The notes below the pieces were generated by a model, which had not been told where the DNA came from, made no database searches, and saw only the letters and a list, made by a program, of their open reading frames with translations. Both the position numbers and the translations under genes were made by a program. A stretch of 64,000 nt of DNA from Paenibacillus sp. 37 (GTDB lineage: Bacteria > Bacillota > Bacilli > Paenibacillales > Paenibacillaceae): assembly GCF_008386395.1 (NCBI RefSeq), contig NZ_CP043761.1, forward strand, positions 3,348,001 to 3,412,000, written 5' to 3'. How positions within the stretch are numbered: position 1 is the stretch's first letter; each line of letters starts with the position of its first letter. This document shows, one piece after another, positions 7,195 to 15,121 of the stretch.

Positions 7195-9426
7195 ATGAGC
7201 AGACCTGTGTATTTTGAACCGGAGGAGAGTATGGCTTATCACAGTGGTGAAGACGTTATGCACGCCCTGATGAGCATTGCGGGAAGGTATATTGGCGCCA
7301 ATCCTCCGCATCCCCCGGTCTACAGGGTAAGTAGATCAGGACTTGTGCGCAAGTCCGATGATCACCGCTATGATTTTCCATTGGAGGGTCTATTCCCCGA
7401 CATGCAGAGAGGACAACAGGTCTATGCATGGGCCAAACTGTGGAGTGACAGTGATCAGGAATTTATTTTTCATATCACCTGCTTCGGACCTGTTAGGCTA
7501 TATCATAATGGCGTGTTGATCTATGGTTCTGCACCTGAAGAGGAATATCCAGCGATTCCTGTTCTGAAACTGAAATGTGGACTGGTCAGAGGCTGGAATC
7601 ATTTCGTTCTTGAATTCAAATCAGGGGAAAAGGGGGGAGGTGGCCAATTTGGCACTGGCTCCCGGAAGAACAAACCACTTCACTTCATTGTGCCTTCGCT
7701 CGAACGAGATGGGGAAGAAGGCTGGCTCTACAGCGAGCCTTTGGATTTTCCGTTGTCGGAAATTCCTTCTGGCCCCATGCGAGAGAAGGCCACTGGCGTT
7801 AACTGGTTGCCTCGGGAGGAAGACCCCGAGAAGGCATCGCCTTATGGACAGTTGGCACGGATGTATGGACTGACCAGCGGCATGTCTGCGTATGCATGGA
7901 CGAAGATAGGTGGTACGAAATGTGGCAAGGAGACTGTGCTAATCTCTGGTGAGGCCTACAGCCCGATTGAATTCTCGGTGGAGGGCAAGGTGGTATTCCA
8001 TCAAGAGCATGCCGGACGCTTTCGCTTCGAACTGCCATTGTCAGCTGGCGTGCAAGATCTGACAGCGAACTGTGTAGGTGGAGACCGGGATTGGGGATTC
8101 CGTATGGATGCAACTACAGATGAGATGTTGACACCCGCACTGGATGTGAAGGGGCGCAGAGGCAAGTGGCTGTACCTGGGTCCTTTTCAAGCGGAACAGG
8201 AGATTGATCTGGCTTCCTGCCAGAAGATGAAGCGGACTGCTCGTAGCGGAACAGGTGAAGAGGTATACTGGCGAACAGAGCTGCCAGACGGAGAGGTACG
8301 TCCATTTCTGGAAAATGAATGGTTCGGCCGATGGAACTATCCCCTGGGCGTCACGTTATACGGATTGCTTCAGCTTGGCAAAGCGGGTCAACGATCGGAT
8401 ATTCGAGATTACGTGCTGAATCACATTGAATTTGCCTCTTCACGTTTCAGCTACTCCTTATGGGACAGAGAACGTTATGGTGCAGCTGGGCTGAATAATC
8501 AGCTCTCCCATATCGACAGCCTGGACGACTGTGGATCTTTCGGCGCCACCATGTTGCTTGCCGATCGGGAACGCAAGTTGGACGGCGTTTCAGAGGCGGC
8601 AGCTCATATCGCTGACTATATTTTGCATCAACAGCCCCGTCTGGAAGATGGCACTTTATACCGCAAGATTGGTGTCTCCAGATCAATGGATAACACGATG
8701 TGGTGTGATGATCTGTATATGAGCATCCCGTTCCTGTGTAGATACGCCGAATGGTCGGGTGACGATAAGCTGCTGGATGAAGCGGCAAGACAGGTTCTTT
8801 TGTATAAAAAGTATCTGTATATTCCAGAGCGTCAAATCATGTCCCATGTATTCGATGTGAAGCGAGGTGAGCCAACAGGGACCCCTTGGGGCCGAGGCAA
8901 CGGCTGGGTACTGTTCTCTTTGTCGGAGTTGCTGACGGCCCTTCCTCATGACCATCCATCCTATACAGTTCTCATTCAATTCTACAGGGAATTGTGTGAA
9001 GGGTACTTGGCATTGCAGGGCAGAAACGGACTGTGGCATCAGGTATTAACGGACCCGGAGTCGTATGAGGAAACCTCCTGTACCTCCATGTTCATCTATG
9101 CGTATGCCCGAGGGGTGCGAAAGGGTTGGCTTTTAGATCCGAAACCCTATGCACGAGCGGCGTATCAAGGGTGGAAGGGGCTATCGGAGCGCACAATTGA
9201 TAAAAGGGGCAATGTATACGGCGTATGTCGTGGCTCCAGCTACTCCTTCACGAATCACTATTATAAGCATGAACTGGGTTGGAATCTGAATGATACCCAT
9301 GGGATCGGCATTGTACTTCTTGCTGGACTTGAAACTATTGCCATGCAAGAATGGCAGACAAACATGCGGGTTTTCGCTGCGGAAAGGGTCGGAACACCGG
9401 AGAAATTGGAGAAATCATCTTTTTAG
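7195..9426 (+). CDS. two-part GH105-type unsaturated glucuronyl hydrolase
   Basis: This 743-aa protein has no signal peptide. The C-terminal ~400 residues match the (alpha/alpha)6 barrel of GH88/GH105 unsaturated uronyl hydrolases: the WCDDLYMSIPFL block places Asp505 where the YteR catalytic acid sits, followed by PWGRGNGW and ETSCTSMFIYAYARG. Such enzymes hydrate the 4,5-unsaturated uronic acid left by polysaccharide lyases and release it. The N-terminal ~340 residues look like one or two beta-sandwich modules (for example FGPVRLYHNGVLIYG) and are not found in YteR itself. The start chosen is ATG 7195 after GGGAGGGAGAAG; an upstream in-frame GTG would overlap the previous gene. The partner GH105 in the same operon lacks this extension. 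Confidence 0.85.
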   Translation: MSRPVYFEPEESMAYHSGEDVMHALMSIAGRYIGANPPHPPVYRVSRSGLVRKSDDHRYDFPLEGLFPDMQRGQQVYAWAKLWSDSDQEFIFHITCFGPVRLYHNGVLIYGSAPEEEYPAIPVLKLKCGLVRGWNHFVLEFKSGEKGGGGQFGTGSRKNKPLHFIVPSLERDGEEGWLYSEPLDFPLSEIPSGPMREKATGVNWLPREEDPEKASPYGQLARMYGLTSGMSAYAWTKIGGTKCGKETVLISGEAYSPIEFSVEGKVVFHQEHAGRFRFELPLSAGVQDLTANCVGGDRDWGFRMDATTDEMLTPALDVKGRRGKWLYLGPFQAEQEIDLASCQKMKRTARSGTGEEVYWRTELPDGEVRPFLENEWFGRWNYPLGVTLYGLLQLGKAGQRSDIRDYVLNHIEFASSRFSYSLWDRERYGAAGLNNQLSHIDSLDDCGSFGATMLLADRERKLDGVSEAAAHIADYILHQQPRLEDGTLYRKIGVSRSMDNTMWCDDLYMSIPFLCRYAEWSGDDKLLDEAARQVLLYKKYLYIPERQIMSHVFDVKRGEPTGTPWGRGNGWVLFSLSELLTALPHDHPSYTVLIQFYRELCEGYLALQGRNGLWHQVLTDPESYEETSCTSMFIYAYARGVRKGWLLDPKPYARAAYQGWKGLSERTIDKRGNVYGVCRGSSYSFTNHYYKHELGWNLNDTHGIGIVLLAGLETIAMQEWQTNMRVFAAERVGTPEKLEKSSF

Positions 9427-9513
9427 AGGGAGAAAATAGGCTGTTGGGCCGGGTCGTATTGGGCATATGGGAACGGTATAATATCGGTATATTGCATATG
9501 AGGTGGGATAATT

Positions 9514-11808
9514 GTGACCCTTTCCTTCTTAAAGTGGCTAAAATTCAATTTCACCAATACCCAGACCCGGCTGCTGCTGATTCTGACTGTTGTTGTCTTC
9601 ATGATTATTATTGCGGTGGGGATGACGACGTATTATTCTTCCAAATCGGTGTTACAGCAGGAATTAAGTGAGCCGCAACACCAGATGCTGCGTATCAGCA
9701 TGAATGATATTGATGAAGTGATCCGGGAAAGTGATCAGATTGCGGTGAAAATTGCACTGAACAGTAATGTATACCGATTTCTCACCAATGAAGTACAGGG
9801 ATCATACCGCAATATTACGGAACTGGTACAATTTCTGGAAACCTTAATCAGTAGTACGTCTTTTATTAAGAGCGCTTACATTTTTGATATGAATCGAGAA
9901 AGCATTGTTGCCTTTCCACAAGGCTACAGCTCCAGCAAAGTTAATTTCCCGGATTCGGATTGGGTTAGCGTTGCCGATGAACTTGAAGATCGTCCCATGC
10001 TGGTCAAGCAACGTGAGATTTCCACATCTTCTGGTGTGTCCATGCCGCAAATTACACTTTACCGAAAAATAATGATCGCTGGCGAGTTGAAAGGGATTAT
10101 CGCAGTTAATTTCAAGACAGAGAAGATGTTCGAGCACATGCTGCTCTCATCCGTCTCCGACCTTGACAGCCACCGGTTCATCCTCGACACCAACAACCAG
10201 CCTTTATATGATCTCGGCAATTATGCCGTCGGAGAGGAAGCGGTCAGTCATGTACTCACTCAACTGGATGGTGAAAAGCTTGGTGAGTTTAAACATGAAG
10301 GTAAGCTTTTACTGGCTTCACAGACCATTTCACCGTACACCGGATGGCGTTATCTGTCCGTGATATCACAAGACAGTCTCCTGGCTAATGCACAAAAGAT
10401 CCGCAATATTGTTTTTATCGTATCTTTGTTGGCTCTTGTAGCAGGAGCGGTTACGATCACAGTTTACAATGCAGCTGCTTTTAGACCGGTAAGACGCATG
10501 AGACAACTGCTCAGCGGTTACGACCAGGAGAGAATCCATCCGGAGCAGATTGATCTGGAGAAAATAACGGGGCAATTGCTAACGGATCATGCTCAGCAGG
10601 CCATCAATCTCAGGCAGACCCTTCCGGAAGCTTCATCCAAATTTCTGACGGATATCTATAACGGACATATGACAGGAAGTCGGGAAATTAGCGAGAAATG
10701 GTGCCGTTATTTCAAGGATTGGAGCGATGAGCCACTCTCTATTGCCATGTTGTCGATTGATAATTATAAGGCCTGGTGTGAGCGTTTTACGAAGTCAGAT
10801 CACTCCCTGCTGAAATTTGCCATTGGTAATATCATAGCTGAACTGTTGTCTGGACAATGGCGGGTGTTATCAGCCGATCTGGGCAGAGACCGGATGCTCG
10901 TGATGCTGCAACCGATTCATTCTGGCGGTAGCAAGAGCGTAGCGACAGCAATACGAGAGACGATTGGCATGATTCCTCGCTTGCTCAAGTTTCAGGTGTC
11001 GAGCGGTGTAAGCGGGGGGCACGACGGATTCATGCGACTTCAGCGAGCCATGCATGAGGCGGAAAGTGCGCTGGATTACAGATTCTACCTGGGGTATGAA
11101 CGAGTTATTTCGTTTGAAGAGATCTCGGGTCTGCAACCAACCGAGAACACATTGGAAGAACTTGAATTCATGACTCAACTGACGGAGACCGTCGAAGCAG
11201 GCAGGGGTGAAGAAGCCCTGAGGACTTTTGACAAGATAGTTGGTCGAATGACCCACGAGCAATGGCATCCTTCATCAGCGCTGGCCTTTCTTGAAGCTGT
11301 TGCAGCTACACTTGAACGAATTCGCCTGAAGCGCGAGACAGAAGGTTTCGGACTCGAAATGGTGGATATGCAGACCATGCATCTGGAGGCTGTCTGTGAA
11401 GTGCTGCGAAGCCAGATCGAAGGTTTGGCAGAATGGTTCGGTAGTCTTATGCTCAGCAAGGATTTCATACTGTGTCAACAGATGATTGCATTTATGAATA
11501 ACCACCTGGAAGACCCGGTAAGCATTCAGGAGATTGCCGAGCATGCCGGGATCGGAAGCAGTTTGGCAAGTCAGTTGTTCAAGCAGGAAATGGGTGATAC
11601 CATCCACGGATATTTCACCAAGCTTCGCATGGAACGTGCCTGTGAACTATTGCTGGATACGGATTATAGAATTTCCGAGATCGCAACGATGGTGGGTTAT
11701 CAGCATGAGAACAGCTTTATTCGTGTGTATCGAAAATACAAAGACATTACGCCGGGCAAGTATAGGGAGGTAATGCGAAGCCGCAGGGGTGTACTACGGG
11801 AATCATGA
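9514..11808 (+). CDS. membrane-bound AraC family regulator, YesS-like
   Basis: This 764-aa one-component regulator resembles Bacillus YesS, which activates rhamnogalacturonan genes. It has a membrane segment at residues ~18-40, an extracellular Cache-like sensor (~45-290), a second membrane segment (~297-318), a degenerate cytoplasmic middle domain, and a C-terminal AraC double helix-turn-helix (SIQEIAEHAGIGSSLASQLFK and SEIATMVGYQHENSFIRVYRKY). Start is GTG 9514 with GAGGTGGG about 7 nt upstream. It probably senses the saccharide, or its binding protein, outside the cell and activates this locus directly. A possible TATAAT box at 9477-9482 would allow separate expression. Confidence 0.9.
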   Translation: MTLSFLKWLKFNFTNTQTRLLLILTVVVFMIIIAVGMTTYYSSKSVLQQELSEPQHQMLRISMNDIDEVIRESDQIAVKIALNSNVYRFLTNEVQGSYRNITELVQFLETLISSTSFIKSAYIFDMNRESIVAFPQGYSSSKVNFPDSDWVSVADELEDRPMLVKQREISTSSGVSMPQITLYRKIMIAGELKGIIAVNFKTEKMFEHMLLSSVSDLDSHRFILDTNNQPLYDLGNYAVGEEAVSHVLTQLDGEKLGEFKHEGKLLLASQTISPYTGWRYLSVISQDSLLANAQKIRNIVFIVSLLALVAGAVTITVYNAAAFRPVRRMRQLLSGYDQERIHPEQIDLEKITGQLLTDHAQQAINLRQTLPEASSKFLTDIYNGHMTGSREISEKWCRYFKDWSDEPLSIAMLSIDNYKAWCERFTKSDHSLLKFAIGNIIAELLSGQWRVLSADLGRDRMLVMLQPIHSGGSKSVATAIRETIGMIPRLLKFQVSSGVSGGHDGFMRLQRAMHEAESALDYRFYLGYERVISFEEISGLQPTENTLEELEFMTQLTETVEAGRGEEALRTFDKIVGRMTHEQWHPSSALAFLEAVAATLERIRLKRETEGFGLEMVDMQTMHLEAVCEVLRSQIEGLAEWFGSLMLSKDFILCQQMIAFMNNHLEDPVSIQEIAEHAGIGSSLASQLFKQEMGDTIHGYFTKLRMERACELLLDTDYRISEIATMVGYQHENSFIRVYRKYKDITPGKYREVMRSRRGVLRES

Positions 11809-11851
11809 CCCATACTTGGACCCAAAGAATGACAAGGAGGCAGAGCCATTG

Positions 11852-13909
11852 ATGGATCGACAATCGGTCGTCACCAGGAATCATCCCGTATTAACGCAGC
11901 TTGAGCCCAGATCACCTTTATCTGTAGGTAATGGAGAATTTGCATTCAGTGCTGATTTTACGGGACTTCAGACGTATCCAGAACTGTATGAACTACCTCT
12001 TGGTACACAATCCAACTGGGGTTGGCATTATACGGGCGGTCATCATGTATTCGGAGATGAGGATATTGTCTATCAGGCATTTGAGACATATGGCCGCAAA
12101 GTGCCATACCCCATGAAGCCCGAAGACAAGGAAGAAGCCTATCATTGGCTTAGGCAGAACCCGCATCGAGTTCAGCTTGGACGCATTTCATTTCGTTTGC
12201 TAGGAGAAGATGGTCAGGAGACGGACGTCACCCATGTCGTTCCGGTACGTCAGGAATTGAATCTATGGACCGGAATTCTGCACAGTGAATTTACCGTTCA
12301 AGGGGAAGAAGTGCGTGTAGAGACAGCCTGTGACCCACGGCTCGATTGTATCGCCATTTGTGTACAATCCGAATTAATCCGTAAGCAACGTCTGCAACTT
12401 TTTGTTCTATTTCCAGCGCCCGATATGACACACCGGAGCTGGTCAAAATCAGTATTCCCCGACTGGAAGCAAAATGACAGACATTCTACTGTGCTGACAT
12501 CGGTCACTTCGACTTCCGCATCGTTGAAACGTGTGCTGGATGAAGATGAGTATGCATTGGAATGGATCTGGGACGCAGGTCAACTGGAACAGACAGGAAC
12601 TCATGAATTCACACTATCTCCCAAGGCCGTACCAGACTCGGACATTTGGTCGTGCAGTGTATCTTTTGCTGCACATAAGCCGGAAACCTTGCCAGCAGAT
12701 ACAGTGTTGCGATCAAGCTCGGTCCACTGGAATCAGTTCTGGAATGATGGCGGAGTGATTGATTTTGAAGGCAGTTCAGATCCGCGTGCCGCTGAACTGG
12801 AGCGTAGAGTAGTCCTATCCCAATTCCTGAGTGCGGTGCACAGTGGTGGGTCCATGCCACCACAAGAGACCGGATATATGTATAACAGCTGGTTCGGAAA
12901 AATGCATCTGGAGATGCATTGGTGGCATGCAGCGCATTTTCCGCTCTGGAATCGGACCGATCTGTTGTGCAAGAGTCTGGACTGGTACCTAACCATCTTG
13001 CCAGAAGCACACGAACTGGCACGCTCTCAAGGTTATGTCGGTGCGCGATGGCCCAAAATGGTGGGTTATAACGGGCATCAGACTCCGTCGCCAGTAGCTC
13101 CGGGATTGATCTGGCAGCAACCACATCCCATGGCACTAGCTGAGATGTGTTATCTGTCCCGGCCTGACCCTGCTATATTAACAAGGTATAGGGATATCGT
13201 ATTTGAAGCAGCTGACTTTATGGTGTCCTATGCCCATTGGGATGGGAAAAGGCAAGCGTATGTGTTAGGTCCGCCGCTTATTCCTGCGCAGGAGAATCAC
13301 GCCATGACCGATAGTTTGAATCCGCCCTATGAACTGGAGTACTGGAAATTCGGTTTGGAGATAGCCATCCTTTGGGCAGAGCGTTTGAATCATCCAGCCA
13401 ATCCAGACTGGCGAACAGTGGCTTCGCACATGGCTAAACCTCGACATGAGAACGGAGTTTATCTCGCACACGAGAATTGTCCGGACACTTACACCGTTAA
13501 AAACCATGATCATCCCTCGATGGTTGGAGCACTTGGACTATTGCCAGGTTCATTAATCGATCCGGAGATCATGAGAAATACGTTGCTCAAGGTCAAAGAA
13601 TGCTGGGACTGGGAATCCGCCTGGGGTTGGGATTTTCCGATGTGCGCGATGACAGCGGCCAGATTGAATGAACCAGAGCTTGCAGTGGATTTCCTGATGA
13701 TGGATGCCACGAAGAACACGTATTTGCCTAATGGACACAACTATCAGAGAGCAGGGTTGTGGGCATATCTTCCCGGGAACGGTGGTCTCCTAACCGCTGT
13801 CGCCATGATGGCCGCCGGCTGGACAGGGGCAGGAGAACAAGCGAATCCGGGATTTCCACGGGATGGTAGCTGGACTGTGAAGTGGGAAGGTCTTCATCCT
13901 TTGATGTAA
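11852..13909 (+). CDS. six-hairpin glycosidase-like protein, family not assigned
   Basis: This 685-aa cytoplasmic protein has an N-terminal beta-sandwich (LSVGNGEFAFSADFTGLQ) and a C-terminal (alpha/alpha)6 toroid, in the general arrangement of GH65, GH95 and related families. Characteristic blocks are WWHAAHFPLWNR, the PPYELEYWKFGLEIA segment, TYTVKNHDHPSMVGALGLLPG and WDWESAWGWDFPMCAMTAARL. I cannot assign it to a CAZy family or name its catalytic acid. Start: ATG 11852 lies 11 nt after AAGGAGG and TTG 11849 lies 8 nt after; either gives nearly the same protein. Its position between two GH105-bearing genes and a GH95 gene implies a role in trimming the same oligosaccharide. Confidence 0.7.
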   Translation: MDRQSVVTRNHPVLTQLEPRSPLSVGNGEFAFSADFTGLQTYPELYELPLGTQSNWGWHYTGGHHVFGDEDIVYQAFETYGRKVPYPMKPEDKEEAYHWLRQNPHRVQLGRISFRLLGEDGQETDVTHVVPVRQELNLWTGILHSEFTVQGEEVRVETACDPRLDCIAICVQSELIRKQRLQLFVLFPAPDMTHRSWSKSVFPDWKQNDRHSTVLTSVTSTSASLKRVLDEDEYALEWIWDAGQLEQTGTHEFTLSPKAVPDSDIWSCSVSFAAHKPETLPADTVLRSSSVHWNQFWNDGGVIDFEGSSDPRAAELERRVVLSQFLSAVHSGGSMPPQETGYMYNSWFGKMHLEMHWWHAAHFPLWNRTDLLCKSLDWYLTILPEAHELARSQGYVGARWPKMVGYNGHQTPSPVAPGLIWQQPHPMALAEMCYLSRPDPAILTRYRDIVFEAADFMVSYAHWDGKRQAYVLGPPLIPAQENHAMTDSLNPPYELEYWKFGLEIAILWAERLNHPANPDWRTVASHMAKPRHENGVYLAHENCPDTYTVKNHDHPSMVGALGLLPGSLIDPEIMRNTLLKVKECWDWESAWGWDFPMCAMTAARLNEPELAVDFLMMDATKNTYLPNGHNYQRAGLWAYLPGNGGLLTAVAMMAAGWTGAGEQANPGFPRDGSWTVKWEGLHPLM

Positions 13910-13975
13910 TCATCAGAACGTTAAATCCGAATGAACGGTACAGATGGCATAATCCATCAGAAGGAGGATTTCGAT

Positions 13976-15121
13976 ATGGTTGGAACTTCGACAAAGTCAG
14001 TGACACAAGAACGGAGAATGTCTGTCAAAATAGCAGATACCTTGCTTTCCGAATGCCAGAATGGCAATCATCCCAAGATTGCAGGCAAATGGGGCTATGT
14101 GGGCGGGATGACGCTGATGGCACTGGGACGCGCCGCCGAATGGAATCAAGAATCCCGCTACGCGGAACTTGTCCAGCGTCACATGGATGACCTCATCGAG
14201 AATGACGGCACTATTCGGACCTACCAGTTGAATGATTACAACCTGGATATGATAAATGAAGGCAAAAATCTGTTCAACCAGTGGAAGAATTCCGGAAATG
14301 ACAAATATGCTAAGGCAATTTTGCACCTGGTTGACCAGCTTAAAGGACAGCCACGGACAAGTGAAGGTGGATTCTGGCATAAGAAAATATATCCGTTTCA
14401 GATGTGGCTGGATGGCATTTATATGTCTTCCCCCTTTCTGGCGGAATATGCGAGCACCTTCGATCATCCCGAGAGCTTCGATGAAGTGGCACGTCAGATT
14501 TTGTTGATCGAGCGAAAGACCCGTAATCCGCGTAATGGCCTACTCCACCATGCCTGGGATGAGAGCAGGGAACAACGCTGGTGCGCTCAAGATACTGGTC
14601 GATCCGTTCATGTTTGGGGCCGGGCCATGGGATGGTATACAATGGCCGTAGTAGATGCACTGGAGCACTTTCCCGTGGATCACCCACAGCGCGGACAGAT
14701 TATGGGCATATTTGAACGAATGGCATACGCGATTGCTCATGCTCAGGATCATGATAGTGGACTCTGGTACCAAGTGATGGATCAGAACGGGAGAGCCGGC
14801 AATTATCTGGAAGCCTCTGCTTCCTGTATGCTGACCTATGCACTCGCGAAAGGCCTTCGGTTACATTATCTGGCTGAACTGGACCGTGAAGTCGTTGATC
14901 ATGCCTATGCTGGAATATTGAAGCAGTTAGTCACTGAAGATGAAAAAGGGGTGCATCTGCACCACATCTGTCATGGTGCCGGACTCGGTGGGAAGAAGTA
15001 TCGGGACGGTTCTTATGAATATTACATCAGTGAACAGGTCGTTAGCGATGTGCAGATGGGCGTAGCCCCATTCTTGCTAGCCAGTATTGAGATGGAGAGA
15101 CTTAGGGCGGAAAAAGCGTGA
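13976..15121 (+). CDS. yteR: unsaturated rhamnogalacturonyl hydrolase, GH105 (YteR-like)
   Basis: This 381-aa cytoplasmic enzyme of the GH105 family removes the unsaturated galacturonyl residue from the non-reducing end of rhamnogalacturonan disaccharides and short oligomers. It has the length and motifs of Bacillus YteR: MWLDGIYMSSPFLAEYA with Asp146 at the catalytic acid position, LLHHAWDES, VWGRAMGWY and EASASCMLTYALAKGLR. ATG 13976 follows AAGGAGGA with 7 nt spacing. Its stop overlaps the GTG start of the next gene (GTGA). It is the second GH105 enzyme in the operon, which suggests two chain lengths or two linkages are handled. Confidence 0.88.
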   Translation: MVGTSTKSVTQERRMSVKIADTLLSECQNGNHPKIAGKWGYVGGMTLMALGRAAEWNQESRYAELVQRHMDDLIENDGTIRTYQLNDYNLDMINEGKNLFNQWKNSGNDKYAKAILHLVDQLKGQPRTSEGGFWHKKIYPFQMWLDGIYMSSPFLAEYASTFDHPESFDEVARQILLIERKTRNPRNGLLHHAWDESREQRWCAQDTGRSVHVWGRAMGWYTMAVVDALEHFPVDHPQRGQIMGIFERMAYAIAHAQDHDSGLWYQVMDQNGRAGNYLEASASCMLTYALAKGLRLHYLAELDREVVDHAYAGILKQLVTEDEKGVHLHHICHGAGLGGKKYRDGSYEYYISEQVVSDVQMGVAPFLLASIEMERLRAEKA

